Assembly: GCF_900156475.1 (NCBI RefSeq)
Contig: NZ_FTNR01000001.1
Location: 62,001 to 126,000 of the forward strand
Length of the DNA: 64,000 bases
DNA from: Natronorubrum thiooxidans
GTDB lineage: Archaea > Halobacteriota > Halobacteria > Halobacteriales > Natrialbaceae
Direction of reading: 5' to 3'
This document shows, piece by piece, positions 26,032 to 34,997 of the stretch; position 1 is the first letter of the stretch, and the number at the start of each line of letters is the position of its first letter. The translations under genes were made by a program, and so were the position numbers. Under the pieces are notes generated by a model, which worked only from the letters and a program-made list of their open reading frames with translations, did not search any database and was not told the origin of the DNA.

Positions 26032-26129
26032 ACGCCATACTCCGTCGCCGACGCCAAAGGCGTATCGACCGTGCGGGATCTGCGTCAGTCTTCGTAGCGG
26101 TTTTGCTATCGGACGCGCTACTGGTCGGT

Positions 26130-26459
26130 ATGGGAGTCCGGCCACCCTCGAGCGGAGACGACGACGAACCGGAGAGTATCGAATTCGGCATCGCCGCCGT
26201 CGACGCACATCTCAGAACGGCAGACCTCTCGTTTCCGGCGACAACAGACGATGTCGCCGCTGAACTCGGACACGAGCAGATCCCGTATGACGTCCACGGC
26301 AACGACGTCGCGCTGGGGGCGATGCTCGATGAAGTGGACACGGCGGAGTTTCGCTCCCGCCAGGAACTGCTTAACGCCCTCCACGAACCGTTCGAGGAGT
26401 ACCGTCGGAACAACTCCGGCGGCGTCTTCCAGCAGATGCGATCGATGCTCCCGTTTTGA
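26130..26459 (+). CDS. Conserved haloarchaeal protein, function unknown
   Basis: A 109-residue protein with a Gly/Ser/Asp-rich beginning and then IEFGIAAVDAHLRTADLSFPATTDDVAAELG, which reads as a helix, strand, helix. The end (EPFEEYRRNNSGGVFQQMRSMLPF) is amphipathic. No family is recognised. A weak TATA-like ttttgc lies about 27 bases before the chosen ATG, and the upstream extension to 26001 overlaps the divergent RHH gene. Confidence 0.65.
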   Translation: MGVRPPSSGDDDEPESIEFGIAAVDAHLRTADLSFPATTDDVAAELGHEQIPYDVHGNDVALGAMLDEVDTAEFRSRQELLNALHEPFEEYRRNNSGGVFQQMRSMLPF

Positions 26460-26483
26460 AAACGGTCGTCACGACTCGTCATC

Positions 26484-27425
26484 TCACTCTCGATCGTCGC
26501 GCGTAATCTGCTCGAGACGGCGTCGCTGTTCGCGATGGAGCGTAACAAGCATATCGGAGAGCACGCCGAACATGAGTAACTGGACGCCAAGCAGGATGGC
26601 GGCCGCGGACGCCATCGCCATGATCTCGTGTCCCTGTCCGTGCTGGATCCACTGCCAGAGGACGTACGTCGCAATGAAGCCACCGGAGACGATACCGCCG
26701 ACGCCGAGGCTGCCAAAATAAAACAGCGGGTTGTTGGTCTTGGCGAGTGAGTACAACGCGAGAATGATCGTCCCGCCGTCTTTGAGCGGATGGAGATTCG
26801 TCTCCGATGCCTCCGGCCGGGCGCTGTAACTGACCGGGACGACCGTGGTGTCGATCCCGTGTTTGACACACTCGACGGCGAGTTCGGTTTCGATCGTAAA
26901 GCCGTCAGAGTCGAGCGAGAGGCGCTCGAACGAGTCGACCGTAAACGCCCGATACCCCGAGAGAATGTCGTCGTAGTCGGCCCCGTGAATGAACCGGAAC
27001 GATTTGTTGATCGCCCGGTTGCCGAACCCGTTCAACGCCTTCATCGCGTCGTCGTCCATATCGGCAAACCGGTTGCCGATCACGTGGTCGTACCCACGCG
27101 AGAGCGGCTCGAGCATCCGATCCGCGTCGGCCGGATCGTAGGTCCCGTCGCCGTCGACCATCAACACGTAGGAGACATCGACGTATTCGAGGGCTTCGCG
27201 GACGGCCTGTCCTTTGCCGTCGCCGGACTGGACCAGAACGTGTGCGCCGCGCTCGCGGGCGATCTCACGCGTGTCGTCCTCGGAGTCGCCATCGACGACG
27301 AAGACGTTCGTGTAGCCTTCTGCGTGAAAGCCGTCGATGACGTCGCCGATCGTGGCTGCTTCATCGAGCGTCGGGATAAGAATACAGACATCCTCGGCGG
27401 CGAGCTCGCGCGTCTCCTGACTCAT
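26484..27425 (-). CDS. aglJ: Dolichol-phosphate glycosyltransferase AglJ
   Basis: A 313-residue GT2 family glycosyltransferase with an N-terminal catalytic domain. VCILIPTLDEAATIGDVI and VDGDGTYDPADADRML (the DxD-type site) give the DPM1-like core, and two C-terminal membrane helices follow (about 235-255 and 270-290). In Haloferax volcanii AglJ adds the first hexose to dolichol phosphate in N-glycosylation of the S-layer. The start MSQETRELAAEDV at 27425 matches my recollection of the AglJ N-terminus, whereas the frame is open to 27488. aglM lies 150 bases upstream on the same strand. Confidence 0.9.
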   Translation of the reverse strand: MSQETRELAAEDVCILIPTLDEAATIGDVIDGFHAEGYTNVFVVDGDSEDDTREIARERGAHVLVQSGDGKGQAVREALEYVDVSYVLMVDGDGTYDPADADRMLEPLSRGYDHVIGNRFADMDDDAMKALNGFGNRAINKSFRFIHGADYDDILSGYRAFTVDSFERLSLDSDGFTIETELAVECVKHGIDTTVVPVSYSARPEASETNLHPLKDGGTIILALYSLAKTNNPLFYFGSLGVGGIVSGGFIATYVLWQWIQHGQGHEIMAMASAAAILLGVQLLMFGVLSDMLVTLHREQRRRLEQITRDDRE

Positions 27426-27575
27426 GGCGAGAACCTCTCCATCGCCAACCGACAGCCTCGAGCCCGCACCAACCGCGTCATTGTCCATCGGCAGGGACTC
27501 TCCTCTGTGACTGCAAAAACGTACTGATTGACCAGTGACTGGTTTATCACTGCGGCTCGAGCGAGCCGTGTGACG

Positions 27576-28865
27576 TTACCAGGTCAACCCTTCGTAGACC
27601 TCGAGTGACTCCTCGTCGACGTCGATCCGGCGACCGTCGACGACCACGCGCTGGACCATTCCGTCGAACGCGAGATCGTCGAACTCGGGCCAGTCGGTCG
27701 CGACGACCGCACCGTCGGCGTCCGCGAGCGCGGCGGCGGCCGACTCGGCGTACTCGACCTCGGGATATTTCGGTCGGACGTTCTCCATCGCGACCGGGTC
27801 GTAGGCGACGACGGCTGCCCCACGATCCTGTAGATACTCGATCACGTCAAGCGCGCGCGACTTGCGGATGTCGTCGGTGCCGGGCTTAAAAGAGAGGCCG
27901 AGCACCGCGATCCGTGCGCCCTCGAGGTCGACGTGGGCCGCAAGCGAGTCGACCAGTCGGCGGGGCTGGGCGTCGTTGATCGCGACGACGGCGTCGAGCA
28001 GGGCCGGATCGTACCCCTGCTCGCGGGCCCCGGCCCGCAGCGCGTCGACGTCTTTCGGGAAACAGGAGCCACCCCAGCCCAGCCCCGAGCGCATGAATCG
28101 CTCGGAGATGCGGTCGTCGAGGCCGACTGCCTCGAGCACCTCGTAGGCGTCCGCGCCGTACTCCTTTGCGATGTTTCCCAGTTCGTTGACCAGCGAGACC
28201 TTCGAGGCGAGGAAGGCGTTGTTGGCGTACTTGATGAGTTCGGCCTCGCGGATGTCGGTCTCGACGAGGTCGGTCGCCTCACGGTCGACGATTGGTGCGT
28301 ACAACTCGCGCAACGTCGCGGCGGCATCCTCGCTCGTTGCGCCGACGACGACCTTGTCGGGCTCGAGGAAGTCCGTCACGGCCGTCCCCATCCGCAGGAA
28401 CTCGGGGTTCATCGCGAGCTCGAGATCGTCGCCAACTCGTTTGCCGGATTCGTCCTCGAGAATGGGTCCGACGACGTCCTCGGTCGTTCCGGGGAGCACC
28501 GTGCTCTTGACGACCACGAGGTGGTCGTCGGCTTTTGCCGCGAGCGCGCGACCGAGGGATTCGGAGCCGGCGCGCATGACGGCGAGGTCGAGGCTGCCGT
28601 CCTCGGCCTGCGGCGTGGGCAGACAGAGGAAGGTGAGGTCGGTCTCCCGAACTGCCGCGTAGTCGGTGGTCGCCCGCAGATTCGTGCCCGCGTGCTCGGC
28701 GATACGGTCTGCGAGGCCCGACTCGTGGATCGGGGCCTCGCCCGCGTTGATCGTATCGACGATCTCCTGGTCGATCTCGATGTTGACGACCTCGTGGCCG
28801 AGGTCTGCGAGACAGGCCGCGACCGTGGTGCCGACGTAGCCGCTGCCGACGATAGAGACGTGCAT
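27576..28865 (-). CDS. aglM: UDP-glucose 6-dehydrogenase AglM
   Basis: A 429-residue nucleotide-sugar dehydrogenase that oxidises UDP-glucose to UDP-glucuronate with two NAD. The N-terminal Rossmann motif is SIVGSGYVGTT, the catalytic Cys sits in WGGSCFPKDVDAL (near residue 255), and the C-terminal domain has VLGLSFKPGTDDIRKSRAL. In haloarchaea AglM supplies hexuronic acid for the N-linked glycan that AglJ starts, so the adjacent genes form one pathway module. Confidence 0.9.
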   Translation of the reverse strand: MHVSIVGSGYVGTTVAACLADLGHEVVNIEIDQEIVDTINAGEAPIHESGLADRIAEHAGTNLRATTDYAAVRETDLTFLCLPTPQAEDGSLDLAVMRAGSESLGRALAAKADDHLVVVKSTVLPGTTEDVVGPILEDESGKRVGDDLELAMNPEFLRMGTAVTDFLEPDKVVVGATSEDAAATLRELYAPIVDREATDLVETDIREAELIKYANNAFLASKVSLVNELGNIAKEYGADAYEVLEAVGLDDRISERFMRSGLGWGGSCFPKDVDALRAGAREQGYDPALLDAVVAINDAQPRRLVDSLAAHVDLEGARIAVLGLSFKPGTDDIRKSRALDVIEYLQDRGAAVVAYDPVAMENVRPKYPEVEYAESAAAALADADGAVVATDWPEFDDLAFDGMVQRVVVDGRRIDVDEESLEVYEGLTW

Positions 28866-28974
28866 GCTGTGTTCGACGAAGGGGGGTCGTTAGTCGTTTT
28901 TGGCTTCGATTTGTGCGGTCGCGTGCTGGCCCGATCCACACCGCTTATTTCGGTTCGGCCCGCCCGTTCGAGCA

Positions 28975-29502
28975 ATGACGAATCAGGCACTCATCGATGC
29001 CCTGCGCGAGGCGGATGCCGTCCAGTTCGGCGAGTTCGAACTCTCTCACGGCGGCACCAGCGAGTACTACGTCGACAAGTACCTCTTCGAGACCGATCCG
29101 GGCTGTCTCGAGGCAATCGCCGATGCCTTCGCCGAGCGCGTCACGCCGGAGGACAAACTCGGCGGCGTCGCCCTCGGCGGTGTCCCGCTTGCGGCTGCGA
29201 CGAGCGTCGCTGCCGGCGTCCCCTACGTCATCGCGCGCAAGCAGCGCAAGGAGTACGGCACTGCGAACTTAGTCGAGGGCCGCCTCGAGGACGGCGAAGA
29301 AGTCGTTGTCCTCGAGGACATCGTGACGACGGGGACGAGTCTCGTCGACGCGATCGAAGCACTCCGGGACGCCGGGGCGACCGTCGACCGCGCGCTGGTT
29401 GTCGTCGACCGACAGGAAGGCGGCCGCGAAAACGTCGAAGCCGCAGACGTCGAGATGGAGGCGCTTGTCACCGCCGAAGAGTTGCTGGCCGATCGGAACT
29501 GA
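28975..29502 (+). CDS. pyrE: Orotate phosphoribosyltransferase
   Basis: A 175-residue type I phosphoribosyltransferase that makes OMP from orotate and PRPP in pyrimidine synthesis. The PRPP loop [12 protein letters not shown] is near residue 113, and the flexible catalytic loop [10 protein letters not shown] near residue 87 is complete. The start at 28975 is supported by cttattt (28944-28950), 25-31 bases upstream. Sequence upstream to 28900 belongs to the aglM promoter region. Palindromic element copy B lies 67 bases after the stop. Confidence 0.95.
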   Translation: MTNQALIDALREADAVQFGEFELSHGGTSEYYVDKYLFETDPGCLEAIADAFAERVTPEDKLGGVALGGVPLAAATSVAAGVPYVIARKQRKEYGTANLVEGRLEDGEEVVVLEDIVTTGTSLVDAIEALRDAGATVDRALVVVDRQEGGRENVEAADVEMEALVTAEELLADRN

Positions 29503-29569
29503 CACCGAGCGCTCGGGTCGTTTTGCTCTATGACCCGTCCGTTCTGCCCCCGTCTCGAGTCGACGACAG

Positions 29570-29649
29570 ATACGGTTTACTGTAGTCAATTACCGCCGAT
29601 CGCCGACCCGTTCTGGCGATCGGCGGTAAATAGTTACAGCAATCCGTAT
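29570..29649. repeat. Dispersed palindromic element, copy B
   Basis: An 80-bp near-palindrome bounded by ATACGG and CCGTAT. Its core is a perfect 15-bp stem TTACCGCCGATCGCC / GGCGATCGGCGGTAA around a GACCCGTTCT loop, extended by imperfect outer arms (ACTGTAGTC and TAGTTACAGC). It lies between pyrE and the 3' end of the convergent membrane protein gene, with only six bases to the latter's stop. Confidence 0.95.
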
Positions 29650-29655
29650 GAAGGC

Positions 29656-30018
29656 TCACCGGCGGCGCTTGTACCGGCGGTATCCGACGACAGCTAGGCT
29701 CAGAGCGAGCACTCCGCCGACCGCAAGCGCGCCGCCGACGATCCACTGGCTCCGAAATCCGATCAGCATCACGCCGAGGCTCGCACTAAAGAGGCCAGCG
29801 TGAACGAGCACCGCGACCATAACGAACGCGAGCAGTGTCGATCGCGAGCCCTGGCTGAACGCCTCTTCGAGGTCGTTACCACTGTCACCATCCCCGCCAC
29901 CGATCGGGTCGTCCGCAAACGGGTCCTCGAGCGGGTCGTCTCCGAACGGGTCGTCGAACGGATCGTCGTCCGGTGGCGGATCGAAGCCCACGACCTGTGG
30001 TAGCCGACTCGGAGCCAA
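29656..30018 (-). CDS. Membrane protein with an Asp-Asp-Pro-Phe repeat head
   Basis: A protein of up to 120 residues. Its cytosolic head has a DDPF-type repeat (DDPFDDPFGDDPLEDPFADDP) and a Gly/Asp linker, followed by two hydrophobic helices at roughly 62-84 and 90-112 and a basic RRYKRRR tail. The first codon of this frame is TTG at 30018, so the true start may be a downstream GTG (around the PQVVGF segment). No family is recognised. The thrS leader promoter lies just upstream, diverging. Confidence 0.7.
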   Translation of the reverse strand: MAPSRLPQVVGFDPPPDDDPFDDPFGDDPLEDPFADDPIGGGDGDSGNDLEEAFSQGSRSTLLAFVMVAVLVHAGLFSASLGVMLIGFRSQWIVGGALAVGGVLALSLAVVGYRRYKRRR

Positions 30019-30050
30019 AACGGTTCGGTCGACGGCGCCCCATCACAATG

Positions 30051-30058
30051 TTTTTATT
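30051..30058 (+). promoter_or_regulatory. Box A of the thrS transcript
   Basis: tttttatt is the only good TATA element upstream of thrS. It lies 26-33 bases before the ATG at 30084, so the transcript probably begins at or next to that ATG and runs on ~150 bases to thrS at 30234. No TATA is seen 25-30 bases before thrS itself. Confidence 0.65.
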
Positions 30059-30083
30059 CCGCTCGAGACTACGCATAGCCACG

Positions 30084-30125
30084 ATGGTAGGTGTCCGCTT
30101 TACAGGGGCTTTCGCCCGTTTTTAA
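30084..30125 (+). CDS. Possible leaderless 13-codon upstream ORF in the thrS leader
   Basis: ATG GTA GGT... TAA encodes MVGVRFTGAFARF. Its ATG coincides with the expected transcription start, so it would be read as a leaderless ORF. The single threonine is codon 7 and uses ACA, a codon haloarchaea rarely use. Translating it would open the stem-loop that covers it (30086-30137). It is short enough to be chance, so coding is only a hypothesis. Confidence 0.4.
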   Translation: MVGVRFTGAFARF

Positions 30126-30172
30126 TCTACACCTACCGCTCGCTGTGTCGACACGGGTCCACAGACGAGCGG
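30086..30172 (+). promoter_or_regulatory. Structured 5' leader of thrS
   Basis: Two hairpins abut. In the first, GGTAGGTGT (30086-30094) pairs with ACACCTACC (30129-30137) and encloses an inner GGGC-TTTC-GCCC hairpin followed by five Ts. In the second, CCGCTCG-CTGTG (30136-30147) pairs with CACAG-a-CGAGCGG (30160-30172). They share two bases (30136-30137). The second loop contains GGT, the sequence of a tRNA-Thr anticodon. Regulation of thrS by this leader is inferred from the structure. Confidence 0.6.
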
Positions 30173-30233
30173 CCAGAGCGGACGTCAAATCGGACTTCTC
30201 ACCGAAGTTCACAACCAAGCCATAGTAACAGCC

Positions 30234-32183
30234 ATGTCAGAATCAGATCCACAATCACAGGAGCAACTCGTGGTCGTACTGCCAGACGGTTCCGAACTTG
30301 AGGTCGACGCGGGATCGACGGTCGAAGACTGCGCCTACGAGATCGGTCCCGGCCTCGGCCGTGACACGGTCGCGGGCAAACTCGACGGCGAACTCGTCGC
30401 CAAAGAAGCGCCCGTCTACGACGGTGTCGACCTCGAGATCGTCACCGACCAGTCCGATGAGTACCTCCGCGTGATGCGCCACTCCGCCTCGCACTGTCTC
30501 GCCCAGGCCGTCGAACGCCACTACGACGACGTCGACCTCGCCATCGGCCCGCCGACGGACGACGGCTTCTACTACGACTTCGACAACCTCGACATCGACG
30601 AGGAAGACCTCGACGCCCTCGAGGACGAAATCGAGGCCATCATCGAGGAGGATTACGAGATCGAACGCGAGGACGTCTCGATCGAAGAGGCCGAAGACCG
30701 CCTCGCCGGTGAGCCGTACAAACTCGAGTTACTCGAGGAGTTCGCCGACGAGAACGACGAGGTCTCGTTCTACAAACAGGGCGAGTGGGAGGACCTCTGT
30801 GCCGGCCCGCACGTCGATTCGACGGGCGAGATCGGCGTCGTGGAACTGCTCGAGATCGCCGGGGCCTACTGGCGCGGCGATGAGGAAAACACGATGCAGA
30901 CGCGCATCTACGGCACGGCCTTCGAGGACGAAAGCGACCTCGAGGCCTACCTCGAGCGCAAGCAGGAAGCCGAAAAGCGCGACCACCGGAAGATCGGCAA
31001 CGAGATGAACCTGTTCTCGATTCAGGACGTCACCGGCCCCGGACTGCCGCTGTATCACCCGCCGGGGAAGACGGTACTCAAAGAACTCGAGGACTTCGTC
31101 GAGGACCTCAACAAAGACGCCGGCTACGACTACGTCGAGACGCCCCACGTCTTCAAGACGGACCTCTGGCACCGTTCTGGCCACTACGAGAACTACGCCG
31201 ACGACATGTTCATCTTCGACGTCGGCGACGACGAGTTCGGCCTGAAGCCGATGAACTGCCCCGGCCACGCCGCCATCTTCCAGGACCAGTCCTGGAGCTA
31301 CCGCGACCTCCCGATCCGCTACGCCGAAAACGGGAAGGTCTACCGCAAGGAACAGCGCGGCGAACTCTCGGGGCTCTCCCGTGTCTGGGCGTTTACGATC
31401 GACGACGGCCACCTGTTCATCCGGCCCGACCAGATCGAACGCGAAGTCGAGGAGATCATGGACATGATCACGGACGTCTTGGAGACGTTCGACCTCGAGT
31501 ACGAGATGGCCCTGGCCACCCGCCCCGAGAAGTCGGTCGGCAGCGACGAGATCTGGGAACACGCGGAAGAACAACTCGAGAACGTCCTCGAGAAGCGCAA
31601 TCTCGACTACGAGTTAGAGGAGGGCGACGGCGCGTTCTACGGCCCGAAGATCGACTTCGCGTTCGAGGACGCCATCGGCCGCTCGTGGGACGGGCCGACG
31701 GTCCAACTGGACTTCAACATGCCCGAACGGTTCGACCTCTCCTACGTGGGCGAGGACAACGACGAACACGAGCCGGTGATGATCCACCGCGCGCTCTATG
31801 GCAGCTACGAACGATTCTTCATGATGCTCATCGAGCACTACGAGGGTCGCTTCCCGCTGTGGCTCGCGCCCGAACAGCTTCGTGTGCTGCCGATCTCGGA
31901 TAACAACCTCGGCTACGCCCATCAGGTCGCAAACGAGTTCGACGAGTTCCGCGTCGAGGTCGACGACCGCGACTCGACGCTCGAGCGCAAGATCCGTGCG
32001 GCCCACGACGACCGCGTGCCCTACCAGATCATCGTCGGCGACAACGAACAAGCCGACGGCAACATCTCGGTCCGTGACCGCTTCGAGGATCAGGAGTACG
32101 ACGTCGAAATCGACGCGTTCAAGGCCCACCTCGAGGCCGAACGCGACGAGCAGCGGACGGAGCCGGACTTCTTGCAGGACTGA
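30234..32183 (+). CDS. thrS: Threonyl-tRNA synthetase
   Basis: A 649-residue class II aminoacyl-tRNA synthetase with the bacterial-type domain order: TGS domain (~10-70), editing domain with the HSASHCLAQ (HxxxH) motif near residue 83 and [10 protein letters not shown] near 190, catalytic core with MNCPGH holding the zinc Cys, motif 2 around [11 protein letters not shown], and the C-terminal anticodon-binding domain. The ATG at 30234 fits the family start and is preceded by the structured leader. A 9-bp hairpin lies 43 bases after the stop. Confidence 0.97.
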   Translation: MSESDPQSQEQLVVVLPDGSELEVDAGSTVEDCAYEIGPGLGRDTVAGKLDGELVAKEAPVYDGVDLEIVTDQSDEYLRVMRHSASHCLAQAVERHYDDVDLAIGPPTDDGFYYDFDNLDIDEEDLDALEDEIEAIIEEDYEIEREDVSIEEAEDRLAGEPYKLELLEEFADENDEVSFYKQGEWEDLCAGPHVDSTGEIGVVELLEIAGAYWRGDEENTMQTRIYGTAFEDESDLEAYLERKQEAEKRDHRKIGNEMNLFSIQDVTGPGLPLYHPPGKTVLKELEDFVEDLNKDAGYDYVETPHVFKTDLWHRSGHYENYADDMFIFDVGDDEFGLKPMNCPGHAAIFQDQSWSYRDLPIRYAENGKVYRKEQRGELSGLSRVWAFTIDDGHLFIRPDQIEREVEEIMDMITDVLETFDLEYEMALATRPEKSVGSDEIWEHAEEQLENVLEKRNLDYELEEGDGAFYGPKIDFAFEDAIGRSWDGPTVQLDFNMPERFDLSYVGEDNDEHEPVMIHRALYGSYERFFMMLIEHYEGRFPLWLAPEQLRVLPISDNNLGYAHQVANEFDEFRVEVDDRDSTLERKIRAAHDDRVPYQIIVGDNEQADGNISVRDRFEDQEYDVEIDAFKAHLEAERDEQRTEPDFLQD

Positions 32184-32226
32184 GCACGGTCGCTCGAGGT
32201 CGGTTTTGTGTTCGATCAACGGTTTT

Positions 32227-32248
32227 GCAGTCTGTGACTACAGACTGC
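32227..32248 (+). terminator. Perfect hairpin downstream of thrS
   Basis: GCAGTCTGT (32227-32235) pairs perfectly with ACAGACTGC (32240-32248) around a GACT loop, 43 bases after the thrS stop, with TTTT just before rather than after it. It may stabilise or end the mRNA. Confidence 0.5.
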
Positions 32249-32356
32249 CTGCGATGTGGACGCTCCCGCTGTCGCGACGACTAGGTCCATGTTTGTGGTA
32301 ATCTCACGCATTTTTCCAATCGAAATATCCATAGTTGCGGAATCGTGCATAGGTAT

Positions 32357-33067
32357 ATGAACAGAGCAGAGAAGGCAGCCCTGCAGTTGCGGGCCGTCGA
32401 CGTGTTGCGAATGTTAAAAGAGACACGGACGTACGATGAACTCGCCGAGACGACAGCGCTTCCGGCGGGCGATCTCAACCGGTACGTCAACGGCCACGTC
32501 CTTCCGGGTGCCGAGCGCGCGCGAACCGTCGTCGAGGACCTCGGCCGGGAAGCGCTGGCCGACGAACTCGAGTCACGGATCCGTGTCGACGAGGAAGGGT
32601 ACGTCGACAACTCCGCGACCGTCTTCGATCAGCCGTTTCTCGACCTCGTCGCTCCCGTCGTTGCAAACGGGTTCGATTTCGACCGCCCCGACGTGGTGCT
32701 GACCGCCGCGACGGACGGGATCACGCTCGCCGCCTCACTCGCGAGTTACTACGGCACGCGGTGTGCGTACGCCAAAAAGCGCAAGGAGACCGCCGTCGAG
32801 GAGTTCATCGAGGCGCGCGAACGGCTGCAGTCGGGGATCGAACTCACCTATTACCTCCCGGAGTCGGCGATCAACGCTGGCGAGTCGGTGCTCGTCGTCG
32901 ACGACCTCATCCGCTCGGGCGAAACACAAGAACTCCTGCTCGATATTGTCGACACCGCCGATGCAAACGTCGCGGGTGTCTTCGCTCTCATCGCGGCTGG
33001 TGAGGACGGTATCCAGCGGGCTCGCAACCACACTGATGCGCCGGTTGGGGCGTTGACGACAGTCTGA
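32357..33067 (+). CDS. HTH-phosphoribosyltransferase regulator
   Basis: A 236-residue fusion of an N-terminal helix-turn-helix (residues ~1-60, TYDELAETTALPAGDLNRYVNGH) with a type I phosphoribosyltransferase domain that contains a PRPP loop VLVVDDLIRSGETQ near residue 175. Archaeal proteins of this shape are annotated as PRTase-like transcription regulators and may sense a nucleotide or PRPP. The frame also offers a GTG at 32345, but the box A-like gaaatatcc (~31 bases away) supports the ATG at 32357. The PRTase reaction, if any, is unknown. Confidence 0.8.
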   Translation: MNRAEKAALQLRAVDVLRMLKETRTYDELAETTALPAGDLNRYVNGHVLPGAERARTVVEDLGREALADELESRIRVDEEGYVDNSATVFDQPFLDLVAPVVANGFDFDRPDVVLTAATDGITLAASLASYYGTRCAYAKKRKETAVEEFIEARERLQSGIELTYYLPESAINAGESVLVVDDLIRSGETQELLLDIVDTADANVAGVFALIAAGEDGIQRARNHTDAPVGALTTV

Positions 33068-33255
33068 TCGGTCGCCGCGCTTTCTTGTCGTTCGACTCGA
33101 GCAGCCGTCAACGGTCTACTCGAGTGTCAGCGCCGCCGTGTGCGGACAGTGATGGGACGGGGCCATGACGTCCTGCATGAAAGACCATGTGAATCACTAC
33201 CACATTATTAATCATTAGGTTTATAGTGTTCCCCCCTGTTGGTGGTAGTACGAAC

Positions 33256-33705
33256 ATGACGAAGACAGTCATCCTCGGCGTGATCGGTTCCGACGCACAC
33301 GTCGTCGGGATCACCATCCTGGAACAGGCGTTTGAGGCAGCCGGCTTCGACGTTGTCAACCTTGGAGTCCAGAGCTCCCAGGAAGAGTTCGTCGACGCCG
33401 CAACGGCTCACGACGCCGAGGCTGTACTCGTTTCCTCCCTCTACGGTCACGCGAAACAGGACTGTGAGGGCTTCCACCAGCAGATTGTCAACGCTGGCCT
33501 CGAGGATGTCACGACCTATATCGGCGGCAACCTCGCCGTTGGACAGGACGACTTTGAGGAAACCCGGACGTTCTTCCGGGAGATGGGCTTCGACCGGGTC
33601 TTCGACTCCGAAACGGATCCCGAAGAGGCGATCGAGGCGCTCCGGGCCGACCTGGATATGCGGTCCTCGGAATCCGAACAAGAGAGCCACACCGTTTCGG
33701 CCTAA
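33256..33705 (+). CDS. Methylaspartate (glutamate) mutase S subunit
   Basis: A 149-residue B12-binding Rossmann-like domain. The DxHxxG cobalamin motif is in GVIGSDAHVVG (residues ~8-18), followed by VNLGVQSSQEEFVD and VLVSSLYGH, which match the sigma subunit of glutamate mutase (GlmS/MamA). It would bind adenosylcobalamin and pair with an epsilon subunit in the methylaspartate cycle. No epsilon subunit lies next to it in this window. The start at 33256 matches the family N-terminus; a box A-like ggtttatagt is about 37 bases upstream. Confidence 0.88.
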   Translation: MTKTVILGVIGSDAHVVGITILEQAFEAAGFDVVNLGVQSSQEEFVDAATAHDAEAVLVSSLYGHAKQDCEGFHQQIVNAGLEDVTTYIGGNLAVGQDDFEETRTFFREMGFDRVFDSETDPEEAIEALRADLDMRSSESEQESHTVSA

Positions 33706-33772
33706 GCCACACCGCGACTCGAGCCCCCCGTTTCATAACCACGCTGTCGCGCGATGCCGTTTTTGCAGTCGA

Positions 33773-34201
33773 TCAGTCGGTTCGCGTTGACTCGATTTCG
33801 TCGAATAGCGATTCGACACGTGTTTTCACGTCGTCACGGATCTCTCGAACCGTCTCGAGATCCTGTCCGTGTGGATCCGGTAAGTCCCAGTCGCGGACGT
33901 CGGTGTCGGCCTCAAGTTCGAGCGTCGAACAGCCCATCGTCGCGACGTACTCACAGGACTCGAGGGTTTCAGTCGCGATTTTCTGGGGGTCGCGATCTGA
34001 GAGGTCAATCCCGACCTCGGCCATCGCATCGCGGACGACGTCGTGGACGGCGTCGGCCGGGTGTGTGCCACCCGAGTGAATCGATATCTCGTCGGCGAGT
34101 TCACGAGTCTCGCGTTCGCGTTCGGCGTATGCGGTCGCCATCTGGCTTCGCCCGGCGTTCTGGACACAGACGAGTGCGATCTGTGTTTCGGCGTCGGTCA
34201 T
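33773..34201 (-). CDS. Low-molecular-weight phosphatase / arsenate-reductase-like protein
   Basis: A 142-residue protein with a P-loop CVQNAGRSQ (C-x5-R-S) starting at residue 12, which is the signature of both LMW protein tyrosine phosphatases and thioredoxin-type ArsC. The DP loop appears as WDLPDPHGQD near residue 105. One further Cys (EYVATMGCS) is placed as in ArsC, which favours arsenate reduction, but no ars genes are adjacent. It is convergent with the mutase gene. Confidence 0.85.
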   Translation of the reverse strand: MTDAETQIALVCVQNAGRSQMATAYAERERETRELADEISIHSGGTHPADAVHDVVRDAMAEVGIDLSDRDPQKIATETLESCEYVATMGCSTLELEADTDVRDWDLPDPHGQDLETVREIRDDVKTRVESLFDEIESTRTD

Positions 34202-34313
34202 GCGTATCGGGTGGCGCGGATCACTCCTAACTGTTCATATGTGGGTGTCTGTGAGAAACATACGCACGGATACGTCTTCGACGTGTCGCGCCCAGCCACC
34301 GTCGGAGCGACAC

Positions 34314-34748
34314 TCACCGAACGATCGTCACCGGAACCGGGGAGCGACGAGCCACCTTCTCGGCCACACTGCCGAGGAGAATGCGACTCGCGCCCGTCCG
34401 ACCGTGGCTACCGATTGCGATCAGATCGACGTCGTGTTCGTCGGCGTAGTCGACGATCGAGCGCGAAATTCCGCCGATGACGTGGTCCGTCTCGAGTTCC
34501 ACGTCGTGATCGGCAGCCCGTTTGCGTGCCTGCTCGAGGAGTTCTTCGGCCCGATTCTCGTGGTGTTTTTGGATCTCCTCGTAGTTCGCCATCGCGCCGC
34601 CTTCGATACCTGTTGCGCCGTAGAAGTCCCCGGGATCGAGGACGTGAAGTGCCGTAATCGTGGTATCGGCATACTCCGTACAGGCAAACTCGAGTGCGTC
34701 CATCGATTGGGCCGAGTCGTCTACCGGAACGAGAACGTGGTCTACCAT
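34314..34748 (-). CDS. Universal stress protein (UspA family)
   Basis: A 144-residue UspA protein starting MVDHVLVPVDDSAQSMDALEF. The nucleotide loop reads GSHGRTGASRILLGSV near residues 113-128, intact for ATP binding. The Usp start is set by the family N-terminus; the frame is open to 34925 but that extension has non-Usp, Arg/Ser-rich sequence. It lies between the ArsC-like gene and L15e, all on the minus strand. Confidence 0.9.
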   Translation of the reverse strand: MVDHVLVPVDDSAQSMDALEFACTEYADTTITALHVLDPGDFYGATGIEGGAMANYEEIQKHHENRAEELLEQARKRAADHDVELETDHVIGGISRSIVDYADEHDVDLIAIGSHGRTGASRILLGSVAEKVARRSPVPVTIVR

Positions 34749-34997
34749 CTGTCGCGTGTACGTCGGCCAATAAAATAAGCCTCCGGCCGCTAGTGGCGCG
34801 CCAAGCCTGACCTGCTGGCTCGATCTGATGGTGCGGGTCGATTCGAGCCTGTAGTCGACGCTTGGAAAGGGAGTAGTAGCGGCGAAAAACCTCGATCGAA
34901 TTGGGGACGGTCGGTGGCTGAACACGGTCGACAGCAGTCGCTTCGGACTCGTCGGACTCGAGTCGAGAAAATCGAAATGGAAGAGCGTCGGTCGAGG

